Below, piece after piece: positions 7,633 through 16,829 of a stretch of DNA of 44,333 nucleotides. The notes beneath the pieces were generated by a model. That model was not told the DNA's origin. It worked only from the letters and a program-made list of their open reading frames with translations, and made no database searches. The stretch is from contig UQKU01000016.1 in the NCBI GenBank assembly GCA_900541675.1, positions 1 to 44,333 of the forward strand, in the 5' to 3' direction. Positions within the stretch are counted from its first letter, which is position 1. The number at the start of each line of letters is the position of its first letter. Made by a program: the position numbers and the translations under genes. This DNA is from an uncultured Collinsella sp. GTDB lineage: Bacteria > Actinomycetota > Coriobacteriia > Coriobacteriales > Coriobacteriaceae.

Positions 7633-9367
7633 TGAGTTCGCCCTTCGGCAATACACGCTTCCCCTACCCCAGCCCTTTGAGACAAGCGAATCGCTTCAGG
7701 ACTTTGGCACGCCAAAGCCTGGAGCCCATCATGACGAGAGTTGGCCTGTCCTTTACATTCTTACCAACAGCAGAAACAAGACGGCATACATCGGCCAAAC
7801 AACCAATTACCAGCGCCGTATGAAACAACACGCTGCAAACGTGGACAAGGACTTCGACCGGACCCTTCTGATCGACAATCCCACCTTCAACCAATCCGCA
7901 ACGTTCGAGTTCGAGAATCGACTTATTGAGCTGTTCTGTGCCGACGAAAAATACGAGGTCACCAATGCCAACAACGGCTGTGCCCAATTCGATTATTTTG
8001 AGCGGCCTCAGTATCGCCAGAGGTTCCGAGACCTCTGGACAAAGCTTCGCGAAGAAAACTACGCGATTCATCCGATTGAAGAGCTCGAGAACTCCGATCT
8101 GTTCAAGTTCTCGCCTTTCAAGACGCTTACGCCCGACCAATACGAAACGATCGAGACGATTTTTAAACGTCTCGAACAGGAGCATGAAGACGTAAAACAT
8201 GGCGGCTCAAAAAGAGAACGTATAACCGTCGTGAATGGCGCGCCGGGAACAGGTAAAACAATCCTCGCCATCAGTCTCATGTTCAAAATCAAAAATGAGC
8301 CCAACCTTTCCGGCCTGCGAGTCGGTTTTGTCACCCCCATGGATTCCCTGAAAAAGACCCTCAGGAAACTCACGCACTTCCTTCCAGGGTTAAAGCCTGG
8401 CGATATCTTGAGCCCCAGTGACGTAACCAAAAATGATCGTTATGACATCCTACTTGTCGATGAAGCACATCGACTGGGTAATTATCTAAGCATGGGCTCC
8501 GGCATCAAGGCCTTCTATAGCACTTGTGATCGTCTTGACCTTCCGCACACAAGCAACCAAGTTGACTGGATATTCAAATGCTGCGACAAGGCATATCTGT
8601 TTTATGACCCCAAGCAGCAAGTCAGGGCATCCGGCCTCAATCGAGACGGTCTTGAGCGGCGACTTAACCAACTCGAAGAAGAGGGCATTGAAACTGAAGA
8701 GTTCAGCCTAAGCACGCAAATGCGAGTACGCGGCGGCGATGAGTATCTCGACTTTGTATATGATCTACTCGATAACAAAGCGTATATGCATGCCGGCATG
8801 AAATTCAAGAATCTCTTTTCATCGGAGCCTTACGATTCGCGAACCGGGGATCCGAACAGCGATACCCCCAGATACCAGTTTGGAATCGTCAACCAATTTG
8901 AGGATTTCTGTTCCCTACAGCAAGCCAAGGAAGAAGAAGTTGGTCTATCCCGCATGACGGCAGGTTTTGCGTGGAAGTGGGAAACGAAGAAACACAAAGA
9001 CGCGTTCGACATCGTCATTGAGGGCATCCCTAAACGTTGGAACTCGAGTCAAAAGGATTGGGTTAACTCCCCCAACGCCGTCAACGAGGTCGGATGCATC
9101 CACACGGTACAGGGCTACGACCTCAACTACGGCTTCGTAATTCTGGGGCCAGACATTTACTACGACAACGACAAAGGGGGCGTCTGCGTTAACAAGGCAA
9201 ACTTCAAAGATACCGTCGCAAAGAAAAAGGCAAGCGACGACGACCTACGAAAGATTATCGTCAACGCCTACTACGTTCTCATGACGCGCGGCATGCTGGG
9301 AACGTTTCTTTATGTATGCGACCCGGCGCTCAAGGAGTATTTGTCACGGTATATCCCGGTGATATAG
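7625..9367 (+). CDS. GIY-YIG nuclease fused to DUF2075 (Schlafen-like) helicase
   Basis: A 580-aa two-domain protein. Residues about 40-125 match a GIY-YIG endonuclease: LYILTN (43-48), AYIGQT (54-59), the NYQRRMKQH helix with the catalytic arginine, and the candidate metal-binding glutamate E97 in FEFENRLIELF. Residues about 165-580 form a DUF2075 superfamily 1-type helicase like that of group III Schlafens: Walker A GAPGTGKT (205-212), Walker B LLVDEAHR (276-283), DPKQQVR, LSTQMRVRG, then HTVQGYDLNYG and YYVLMTRGM corresponding to motifs V and VI. All catalytic residues appear intact. The ATG at 7625 lies inside the end of the MazG-like gene. GC content is lower than that of neighbours, suggesting transfer. 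It is probably a nucleic-acid-processing effector of a two-gene defence module; the biological role is inferred. Confidence 0.85.
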   Translation: MSNEFALRQYTLPLPQPFETSESLQDFGTPKPGAHHDESWPVLYILTNSRNKTAYIGQTTNYQRRMKQHAANVDKDFDRTLLIDNPTFNQSATFEFENRLIELFCADEKYEVTNANNGCAQFDYFERPQYRQRFRDLWTKLREENYAIHPIEELENSDLFKFSPFKTLTPDQYETIETIFKRLEQEHEDVKHGGSKRERITVVNGAPGTGKTILAISLMFKIKNEPNLSGLRVGFVTPMDSLKKTLRKLTHFLPGLKPGDILSPSDVTKNDRYDILLVDEAHRLGNYLSMGSGIKAFYSTCDRLDLPHTSNQVDWIFKCCDKAYLFYDPKQQVRASGLNRDGLERRLNQLEEEGIETEEFSLSTQMRVRGGDEYLDFVYDLLDNKAYMHAGMKFKNLFSSEPYDSRTGDPNSDTPRYQFGIVNQFEDFCSLQQAKEEEVGLSRMTAGFAWKWETKKHKDAFDIVIEGIPKRWNSSQKDWVNSPNAVNEVGCIHTVQGYDLNYGFVILGPDIYYDNDKGGVCVNKANFKDTVAKKKASDDDLRKIIVNAYYVLMTRGMLGTFLYVCDPALKEYLSRYIPVI

Positions 9368-9508
9368 ACCTAACGACCGCCCTCCCCCATGTAACCATCC
9401 TGTAAATCATAGCAGCGCACTCGAGTTTTACCGTGATGCGGTCGCGCCTGGCGCTCCACTGTGCTAAAGTATCCCGAACGTTCAAACGACTACGAGGGGA
9501 ACTAGAAG

Positions 9509-10633
<1,125 letters not shown>

Positions 10634-10703
10634 CCCGCAACGCGCGGGCCGACCAGCCACTTCAAACCACCTGTTTAAACCAAACCTGCTAAGGAGTTTT
10701 TCC

Positions 10704-11867
10704 ATGCGTAAGATTAAGACCATCGACGACATCACTAAAGACGGCAAAGTCGAGTTTGGCGAGGGCTACGAGTTTGTGGACACCGCCGAGGAGGCCGACG
10801 CCATCCTGATGCGCTCGACCGACCTGCACGGCTACGAGCTGCCCGAGGGCATCCGCGCCATCGCCCGCTGCGGCGCCGGCGTCAACAACATCCCCGTCGA
10901 GGAGTACGCCAAGAAGGGCGTCGTCGTCTTTAACTCCCCCGGCGCCAACAGCAACGCCGTCAAGGAGCTCGTCCTGGGCATGCTGGTGCTCTCGAGCCGC
11001 GGCGTGGTGCAGTCGATGAACTGGGTGCGCGACAACGCCGACGACCCCGAGATTCAGGTCGACGCCGAAAAGGCCAAGAAGGCCTTTGTGGGCCGCGAGC
11101 TCAAGGGCAAGCGCATCGGCGTTATCGGTCTGGGCAACGTGGGCTCCAAGGTCGCCAACGCCTGCGTCGATCTGGGCATGGATGTCTACGGCTACGATCC
11201 GTTCATTTCCGTCGAGCACGCGTGGGTGCTGAGCCGCGAGGTGCAGCGCGTGGGCACGCTCGAGGACCTCTGCCGCGGCTGCGACTACCTCACCGTGCAC
11301 GTGCCCAGCAAGGCAGACACCATCGGCATGATCAGCACCGAGCAGATTAACCTGCTGGCGCCCGACGCCGTGCTCATCAACTACGCGCGCGAAACCATCA
11401 TTGACGAGGACGCCGTCGACGCTGCCCTGCGTGAGGGCAAGCTGAGCTGGTTTAGCTGCGACTTTGCCACGCCCAAGACCGTCAAGATGCCCAACACGTT
11501 TATCACCACGCACTCGGGCGCCGGCACTGGCGAGGCCGAGGCCAACTGCGCCGACATGGCCATCAGCGAGCTCAAGGATTACCTGGAGAACGGCAACATC
11601 GCGCACAGCGTCAACTACCCCGCCTGCAGCATGGGCAAGGCGCGCGCCGCAAGCCGCATTGCCTGCCTGCACGCCAACGTGCCCAACATGATCGGCCAAA
11701 TCACGGCCATCCTGGCCAAGGACAATGCCAACGTGCAGCGTATGACCAACGAGTCCGCTGGCGAGAACGCCTACACCATGTTTGACACCGACGAGCACCT
11801 GGACGGCAGCACCATCGAGGCGCTCAAGCAAATTCCGTCGATGTACCGCGTGCGCGTGATCAAATAG
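10704..11867 (+). CDS. serA: D-3-phosphoglycerate dehydrogenase
   Basis: A 387-aa NAD-dependent dehydrogenase that oxidises 3-phosphoglycerate, the first step of serine synthesis. It has the substrate-binding N-terminal lobe with RCGAGVNNIP, a Rossmann dinucleotide site GLGNVG (142-147), and the catalytic histidine region ITTHSGAGTGEAE. A C-terminal ACT domain of about 70 residues starts near ASRIACLHANVPNMIGQ and probably mediates allosteric control, classically by serine. The length fits the short SerA type with one ACT domain. AAGGAG precedes the ATG. A strong intrinsic terminator follows, closing the serC-serA unit. Confidence 0.95.
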   Translation: MRKIKTIDDITKDGKVEFGEGYEFVDTAEEADAILMRSTDLHGYELPEGIRAIARCGAGVNNIPVEEYAKKGVVVFNSPGANSNAVKELVLGMLVLSSRGVVQSMNWVRDNADDPEIQVDAEKAKKAFVGRELKGKRIGVIGLGNVGSKVANACVDLGMDVYGYDPFISVEHAWVLSREVQRVGTLEDLCRGCDYLTVHVPSKADTIGMISTEQINLLAPDAVLINYARETIIDEDAVDAALREGKLSWFSCDFATPKTVKMPNTFITTHSGAGTGEAEANCADMAISELKDYLENGNIAHSVNYPACSMGKARAASRIACLHANVPNMIGQITAILAKDNANVQRMTNESAGENAYTMFDTDEHLDGSTIEALKQIPSMYRVRVIK

Positions 11868-11907
11868 CGCCGGCGCCAAGCCTGCCAGGCAGACCATGAA
11901 GCCCATT

Positions 11908-11940
11908 CGGCCCCCGTTTTCACGAAACGGGGGCCGATTT
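11908..11940 (+). terminator. Rho-independent terminator of serC-serA
   Basis: A 12-bp perfect GC-rich stem (CGGCCCCCGTTT at 11908-11919 and its complement at 11925-11936) with loop TCACG, followed by ATTTCGTT. Confidence 0.85.
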
Positions 11941-11957
11941 CGTTGCTCCGGCTGGTT

Positions 11958-12142
11958 TTGAAAATGCTACCCATAATAAGTTTTTTCGGATAATCGACAG
12001 TGAGGCCCTAGTCGCTAAGCACAACTGCTTTTACAAACAGCTTTATCAGGGGTTTTAGTAGGTAAAAATCGATCTCTATATGCCAAACTAATGTTGACTG
12101 TCCATTTTCCGAAATAACTTGCTCTAGGTAGCACTTTTCAAG
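11958..12142. repeat. AT-rich element with about 44-bp imperfect terminal inverted repeats (MITE-like)
   Basis: The left arm at 11958-12001 and right arm at 12097-12142 are imperfect complements over about 44 bp. Within the inner 24 bp (11978-12001 against 12097-12120) only three positions differ. The 95-bp centre is AT-rich and noncoding. No target-site duplication is evident. A further pair, GGGTTTTAGT near 12050 and ACTAAAACCC at 12176-12185, suggests additional pairing. Composition differs sharply from the surrounding genes. It could be a MITE or a structured RNA; neither is proven. Confidence 0.55.
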
Positions 12143-12216
12143 CCAATTCCAAGGAGCAATTGAAGGCTTTTCGCAACTAAAACCCTAGCTTCCGCGACCG
12201 TTTTCCACCCGCACGG

Positions 12217-13266
12217 CTACATTCCCGCCCAATCGATAAAAATCTCCTCACGAAGCCGCCGTTCGAGCTCTTGCTGCCGCGGTGTCTTGTCTTTCAACGG
12301 CATATCGAGATAGGACATGATGAGTTCCATCACTACATGGAAGGCATCGGAGTCGACCAGCTGACCATAGGTCATCAGAACGACGGGATATCCCATGGCT
12401 TGCAGGGCCGTCGTTCGATCGGAGTCCGAGATCTTGGATTCTATGGATCCGTGAATGGCTTTACCTTGGCATTCAACCAGGCACTCTCGGCTGCCGTCCT
12501 TATTTGCCAGCAGAATATCGGCGTAGCGCCTATCAAGCCCCGAAATCAGGCGGGCGCTGCGCGTCATGCGAATCTCGACGTTATTGGTAAGGCGCAGCCC
12601 TTCGCCGCCGCGCAGCCTCGAAAGGCCAAACAGCATCGAAGCTTGGACCTCAAGCGGCGATGCCACAATCCCCGTAATGCATTTCGCGGCACGCGTGAAC
12701 GATTTAGCACCGCGGAGCCCCTGGATCTTATTTGCGAACTCCGTAAGTTCAGAAAGCTCGATCAAGGGAGGTCGTTTCCACAAGTCCGTTGGATTCCCCG
12801 AGGCATCCTTTACGTTTTCCCAGCCCAACCGTGCGTCACCCCATCGGCCCCCATATGCCTGCTCAAGCGCCAACTTTACCTGAGGCGCAATCTTGCACAC
12901 GGCAAAGGTACCGCACATCTCATACATGCACATGATCAGACGCTCGTTTGAGACCGAGGAAGCCAGGGTTAGCAGGGTAAAGAGCGGAGACGCGACATCA
13001 AGGCCAAACTCCGTCTGCCGCACGGAGCCAAACGGCCTCTCCCCGTTCCAAACATGCCTGACGATGCGACCGCCCTTACGTCCGCAGCCGCCCTGCGCCA
13101 ACACATGTAACGGGGTGCCCAGGAAATGCTTGACGAGCGGATGCTCACAAAGACGTTCCCTGCGCGGATCGTCCACAGAATCGGGCAGGTCCGGCATTAT
13201 TGCCAAAACCTGTGGAGGTATCCGGTGATACCGAAAGGCAGATATGTCGCACAGCATGTCGTCCAT
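12217..13266 (-). CDS. Hypothetical protein with PD-(D/E)XK-like C-terminal region
   Basis: About 349 aa from the ATG at 13266. The start is uncertain: the open frame extends to a TTG at 13395, and no candidate has a strong ribosome site. The N-terminal two thirds match nothing I recognise. Near the C-terminus YADILLANKDG, then CLVECQGKAIHG, then RTTALQAMGYPVVLMTYGQL resembles the D...ExQ core and following helix of DUF559/Vsr-like restriction-endonuclease folds. This is a fold guess only. The gene is less GC-rich than serA and lies between the AT-rich inverted-repeat element and a decayed peptidase gene, a setting that suggests acquired DNA. Confidence 0.6.
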   Translation of the reverse strand: MDDMLCDISAFRYHRIPPQVLAIMPDLPDSVDDPRRERLCEHPLVKHFLGTPLHVLAQGGCGRKGGRIVRHVWNGERPFGSVRQTEFGLDVASPLFTLLTLASSVSNERLIMCMYEMCGTFAVCKIAPQVKLALEQAYGGRWGDARLGWENVKDASGNPTDLWKRPPLIELSELTEFANKIQGLRGAKSFTRAAKCITGIVASPLEVQASMLFGLSRLRGGEGLRLTNNVEIRMTRSARLISGLDRRYADILLANKDGSRECLVECQGKAIHGSIESKISDSDRTTALQAMGYPVVLMTYGQLVDSDAFHVVMELIMSYLDMPLKDKTPRQQELERRLREEIFIDWAGM

Positions 13267-13380
13267 GAAAGGTACGTACCCACCGCGTCGTTTGTAAACC
13301 TGCCCGGACGGCAAACGCGATGGCTCGGCCTGCGAACGGTAAATGCTGCTACGCGCGCATCGCGAATCTGCAGGTGACTC

Positions 13381-13409
13381 ACAATCGGTTTGCAAAGCAA
13401 ACTGATTGT
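13381..13409. promoter_or_regulatory. Near-perfect 13-bp dyad between divergent genes
   Basis: ACAATCGGTTTGC and GCAAACTGATTGT flank AAA, with one mismatch across 13 bp. It lies between the upstream end of the hypothetical nuclease-like gene and the start of the peptidase pseudogene. It could be an operator or part of a small palindromic repeat; there is no T-run for termination. Confidence 0.4.
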
Positions 13410-13419
13410 TAGGTTACAT

Positions 13420-13984
13420 ATGGTTGATGAGGACTTTGCCTGGCGCCTTGTGCAGGAGCTTGTGAAGATTGACAGCTCGGACCCCGGGTGCGTATGTGGG
13501 CGAGATCGAGCGCTATATCAAGGCGTTGGCTGAGGAGCGGATGGCGCAGCTGAGCCATCCAGTACTCGGTGCCGTGCAGATTGAGGAGCTCGAAGTACTC
13601 CCCGGGCGCCGCAACCTTATGATTACCGTGCCGGGCGTGAGCGACGAGGCGAGGCTCGTCTACATCTGCCACATGGATACCGTCACCCTGGGACGCCATC
13701 GAGCGCGACCCAGGCTCTCCCCTCCTAGCTGCGCTCAAGCGCGCCGCCGATGACGTGACAGACGCGGACGTACCCGCCAGCTTCTTTACCGGCTGCACCG
13801 ATACCGCCGTCATTGCCGGCAAGACGGGTAACCGCAATTGCATGAGCTACGGCCCCGGCTCGTTGGTGCTCGCGCATAAGCCCAACGAGCCGGGGCCCAT
13901 GCCGATATCGTTCGCTGCCAGAACGTGCTCATCGCGCTTGTTGACAACACGCTCTGGGACGCAAGCGTCCAAGTTGGGGCATAA
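13420..13984 (+). pseudogene. Decayed M20-family peptidase (ArgE/DapE/PepT-like)
   Basis: Fragments of one M20 metallopeptidase are spread over three frames. It starts MVDEDFAWRLVQELVKIDSS, then shifts near 13488 to a frame reading GAYVGEIERYIKALAEERM and continuing to the metal-ligand segment YICHMDTVTLG at about 13680. A large internal deletion follows. The conserved C-terminus resumes in another frame with SFFTGCTDTAVIAGKTGNRN and SYGPGSLVLAHKPNE near 13780-13900. A last shift leads to CQNVLIALVDNTLWDASV before TAATAA. Total length is about 565 bp against roughly 1.1-1.2 kb for an intact gene. At least three lesions make a functional product implausible. Confidence 0.85.
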
Positions 13985-14023
13985 TAAGCCGCGAACAAAC
14001 CGACTCGCGCGTTAGGACCGCCC

Positions 14024-14704
14024 ATGAAAGCACTTCCGTTTCCCTGCATCCGCCCAGCTCGGGACCGCGTGCTCGAAGCGCTGCCGCAGATGGGCGGTAT
14101 CCTGAGCAGCAACGACGCCCTGCGCGACGCCATCGCCGACGGGCTTATGCTCAAAGATCCGGGCGCGGCGTATTACGCGTACGAATGCTCCGGAGAGCCG
14201 GGGCGCGTGACGGGCGTTGTGGCGATTTGCCCGGTCGGCGTGCTGGCGTGCGACGACGCGCCCTCCGCAGGTACAGCTGCAGCCGCCCGTGCAATCGCCG
14301 CGCTTAAGGTGCAGCCCCGCCCTGTAACGCTCGTCTACGAAGCATCACCCGTCATGGATATCATCCTCGGCGCCGCCAAAGAGGGCGCGTCGCTCTATGC
14401 CGTCACCGACCCCGCCGGCATTACGCACCGCGTGTGGGAGGTCAAGCGCGAGGACGCCGTTGCCGCCATCCGAGCCATGCTCGACCAGGCACCGGAGCCG
14501 ACGCCGGTAGACGACCCCGTCTACGCTACCGCGCTGGCAGGAGCGGCGCAGCTTTTGGCAGACGAGGCCCGCGCAGCCGGCACCTACACGGGCAAAGAGC
14601 CGTTCAACTTTACCGTTGCCGCGTTATTCCCCGCCGCGCAGGTCACCGGCGGCGCACCGCAGGTTCCAACGGGCCTGCTCACCCACCAAATCGCACGGTT
14701 CTAA
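14024..14704 (+). CDS. Short DUF1015-like protein
   Basis: A 226-aa protein resembling a shortened DUF1015 protein: it opens with an IRPARDRVLEALP stretch, has a GVVAICPVGVL segment, PVTLVYEASPVMDIIL, and LYAVTDPAGITHRVWEVKRED, which matches the family's 'D..G..HR.W' region. The hallmark ADGHHR motif that normally follows is absent (here DDPVYATALAGA), and the protein is little more than half the usual 400 or so residues. Full-length DUF1015 genes commonly sit beside serA and serC, so this may once have been the third gene of that cluster, now separated by inserted DNA. Function is unknown. Confidence 0.5.
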   Translation: MKALPFPCIRPARDRVLEALPQMGGILSSNDALRDAIADGLMLKDPGAAYYAYECSGEPGRVTGVVAICPVGVLACDDAPSAGTAAAARAIAALKVQPRPVTLVYEASPVMDIILGAAKEGASLYAVTDPAGITHRVWEVKREDAVAAIRAMLDQAPEPTPVDDPVYATALAGAAQLLADEARAAGTYTGKEPFNFTVAALFPAAQVTGGAPQVPTGLLTHQIARF

Positions 14705-14748
14705 CAGGGCGTAAACGCCCAGTACAAAGACTCGGCCGCTCAACAAAC

Positions 14749-14786
14749 AAGGGGCGGGGATACATGCGCATGCATCCCCGCCCCTT
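14749..14786. terminator. Terminator hairpin between convergent genes
   Basis: A perfect 13-bp stem AAGGGGCGGGGAT (14749-14761) paired with ATCCCCGCCCCTT (14774-14786), with A-rich sequence on the left and TTT on the right. It can serve both the DUF1015-like gene and the convergent phosphatase genes. Confidence 0.75.
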
Positions 14787-14831
14787 TCACATCGAGCAAT
14801 GATGTCGGCAATCCACGTCGCCACGCCCGCG

Positions 14832-15467
14832 CTACCCGCGCTGCGGACCCGCTGCCGCCACCAGTGGCTCAAGACCCAGCTCGCGCGCATAATCTTCCTG
14901 CGTAAAGACTTCGACCAGGTCAAACGTATCGGTCGCATCGTCAAACGCAAAATGCAGCACCGAACAGTTGCCCGGCACGCGCTCGCGCTCGTCGGCCGCC
15001 GCGCCCCTCACGTGGTCCAAAAACTCCTTGATGGCCGATCCGTGGCTCACCGCGAGCACGCACGAATGGTCCGGGCGTCGCATAAGATCGGTCAACGTCG
15101 CCACCATGCGCTCGCGTACCTGCATCTGCCCCTCGCCGCCAAACTGGCGGTAGAAGTCATGCCACGGACGCTCGGGCATGAGCATCACACGCTCGGCCTC
15201 AAAGTCGCCAAAGAACCACTCGCGCAGGCCGTCCAGACGCTCATACGCCAAGCCCGGCCACAAGTTGGCGATAGTCTGCTCGGTGCGATGAAGTGTGGAG
15301 GTGTAGGCATGATCGGGCTCAATGCCGCGCGCACGCAAAAACATGCCGGCGCGCGCCGCCTGGCCGCAACCCAGCTGCGTGAGCGGCGAATCGCTCCAAC
15401 CCTGAATAATGCGCTTAAGGTTGAATATCGTCTGTCCATGACGGACCAGATACAGATCTTTATTCAT
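14832..15467 (-). CDS. Histidine phosphatase family protein (phosphoglycerate mutase-like), copy 1
   Basis: A 211-aa member of the branch 1 histidine phosphatases. LYLVRHGQT near the N-terminus carries the phosphorylated histidine; REWFFGDFE supplies the acid; VSHGSAIKEFL carries the second histidine. It probably dephosphorylates a small metabolite rather than acting as a glycolytic mutase, since the family is mostly phosphatases. The ATG at 15467 follows AAAGGA. It lies 19 bp downstream of a paralogue with the same motif order, so the two are likely co-transcribed products of a tandem duplication. Confidence 0.85.
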   Translation of the reverse strand: MNKDLYLVRHGQTIFNLKRIIQGWSDSPLTQLGCGQAARAGMFLRARGIEPDHAYTSTLHRTEQTIANLWPGLAYERLDGLREWFFGDFEAERVMLMPERPWHDFYRQFGGEGQMQVRERMVATLTDLMRRPDHSCVLAVSHGSAIKEFLDHVRGAAADERERVPGNCSVLHFAFDDATDTFDLVEVFTQEDYARELGLEPLVAAAGPQRG

Positions 15468-15486
15468 AGAGGGGTCCTTTCGTTTG

Positions 15487-16029
15487 CTACCAACCCAAGA
15501 GCGAAAACGCCCCATCGAAATAACCAAAATGAAGCACGGCGCCGTTGTCGGGCTGTTCTCCCCCGCCGGCCACATACTCAAGAAACTCCTGGCAGGCTGA
15601 GCCGTGGGAAACGGCCAGCACGCAGTCGTGCCGAGGCCGGGCCATGATGCGGGACAGCGCCGCGACCATACGTGCGCGAAGCTCACTTTCCGACTCGCCA
15701 CCAAAGGCGACCGGATAATCGCCCCAGGGTTGCGCCGGCATCTCGCGGTTTGATGTGCCCTCCAACGATCCCAAATGCCACTCGCGCAGGTCATCGACCA
15801 GCTCTAAGGAACGACCCTCGCCAATGATCAGCTCTGCTGTACACCGTGCCCGACCCAACGGAGACGAATACGCATGGTCAAAGGAGATGCCACGCGCCTT
15901 AAACGCCGCACGCGTCGCCAGTGCCTGCTCGCGCCCGCGCGCCGTAAGCGGCGAATCGTGCCAGCCCTGCAAAATGTTCTGCACATTGAGCTCGGTCTGC
16001 CCATGCCGCGCCAAATACAGATCGGCCAC
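15487..16029 (-). CDS. Histidine phosphatase family protein (phosphoglycerate mutase-like), copy 2
   Basis: A 180-aa paralogue of the following gene: LYLARHGQTELN with the catalytic histidine, REWHLGSLEG with the acid, and VSHGSACQEFLEY with the second histidine. The GTG at 16029 is chosen because a GAGGGGGG run lies just upstream and the protein then begins directly at the catalytic strand. It is about 30 residues shorter than its neighbour, mainly at the C-terminus. A family B hairpin lies immediately upstream, between this gene and the nitroreductase. Confidence 0.82.
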   Translation of the reverse strand: MADLYLARHGQTELNVQNILQGWHDSPLTARGREQALATRAAFKARGISFDHAYSSPLGRARCTAELIIGEGRSLELVDDLREWHLGSLEGTSNREMPAQPWGDYPVAFGGESESELRARMVAALSRIMARPRHDCVLAVSHGSACQEFLEYVAGGGEQPDNGAVLHFGYFDGAFSLLGW

Positions 16030-16043
16030 ATGCCCCCCCTCGT

Positions 16044-16078
16044 ACCACCACAAAGGGGACGGTCACCTTTGTGGTGGT
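16044..16078. repeat. Hairpin repeat, family B, copy 2
   Basis: Perfect 13-bp stem ACCACCACAAAGG (16044-16056) and CCTTTGTGGTGGT (16066-16078) with a 9-nt loop. It lies 33 nt beyond the nitroreductase stop codon on the minus strand. Compared with copy 1, a G-C stem pair is replaced by A-T on both sides. Confidence 0.8.
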
Positions 16079-16110
16079 TTACCGCCGGATCACGCCGCGG
16101 CGACGCTCAA

Positions 16111-16782
16111 CTACACCAGTACGTCGGCGAGTGGACGCTTGGGTACGTGGTGTACCTGTGCCTCGTCACGCCAGTAATTAATAGAGCCGTCGGGGTTGGA
16201 ATCAATTGCATCGATCACCTGTGTCTCGGCGGGAACGCCAAAGACCATTATCAGCTTGACCTCGTACTTGTCGCCGTCAAGCCCCATGACATCAATCGCA
16301 CGAGGCGGAAAAGCCTTGAACATGCACGCCGCCACCTCGGGCGTAGCGCTGCGGGCGGCGAGAATCATCGTCTGCGCGGCGATACCAGCGTCTGCCTCGG
16401 TGATTGGCGCGGCAGGCTTGCCCGGAGCGGGACGCTCGGCAAGGATCGCGATATAGCCGGTCGGGCGCTCGCCCTCGACAGGACCCGACCAATCCTTGAG
16501 CGCACCAGCCCATGTGAGCTTTTCAAATAAGCTCGAACACTCCTCGGCGTCGCTCACCACATGAAAGCGTAGGCGCTGAGCGTTGGCGCCGCAGGGAGCC
16601 AGGTGCGCCAGCTCTGCCAGCTCAAGCAAAAACTCGCGCGGCACGCGCATGGACTCGTCAAAACGGCGGCATGTGCGGGCGCGACGAACCAGCGCGTCAA
16701 ACGATTCCAGCCCGAGCTTTTCGCAACCTTGCTTTGCCATCAACTCCACGCTCGACGGCGCCGCAGGAACAGCTTCGTTCAT
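16111..16782 (-). CDS. Nitroreductase-family flavoprotein
   Basis: A 223-aa FMN-dependent oxidoreductase of the nitroreductase fold. The N-terminal RRARTCRRFDESMRVPREFL with LAPCGANAQRLRF is the characteristic FMN-binding segment, and the central EADAGIAAQTMILAARS and later VKLIMVFGVPAE stretches fit the fold. The C-terminal region around INYWRDEAQVHHVPKR also matches members of this family annotated as nitroreductases in gut anaerobes. The physiological substrate is unknown. ATG 16782 follows GGGGGT. A DtxR-type box lies 29-47 nt upstream, so iron or manganese control is likely. Confidence 0.8.
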   Translation of the reverse strand: MNEAVPAAPSSVELMAKQGCEKLGLESFDALVRRARTCRRFDESMRVPREFLLELAELAHLAPCGANAQRLRFHVVSDAEECSSLFEKLTWAGALKDWSGPVEGERPTGYIAILAERPAPGKPAAPITEADAGIAAQTMILAARSATPEVAACMFKAFPPRAIDVMGLDGDKYEVKLIMVFGVPAETQVIDAIDSNPDGSINYWRDEAQVHHVPKRPLADVLV

Positions 16783-16810
16783 AGAGACCCCCAATACAAG
16801 GCAATTGTTC

Positions 16811-16829
16811 TTAGGAAAATCTAACCTAA
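16811..16829 (-). promoter_or_regulatory. DtxR/IdeR-type operator upstream of the nitroreductase gene
   Basis: TTAGGAAAATCTAACCTAA matches the 19-bp DtxR/IdeR consensus (TTAGGTTAGSCTAACCTAA, from general knowledge) at 15 of 19 positions, including both TTAGG and CCTAA arms. It is 29 nt upstream of the nitroreductase start. A DtxR-family regulator is encoded at 23842-24231. Regulation is inferred from the match. Confidence 0.5.
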
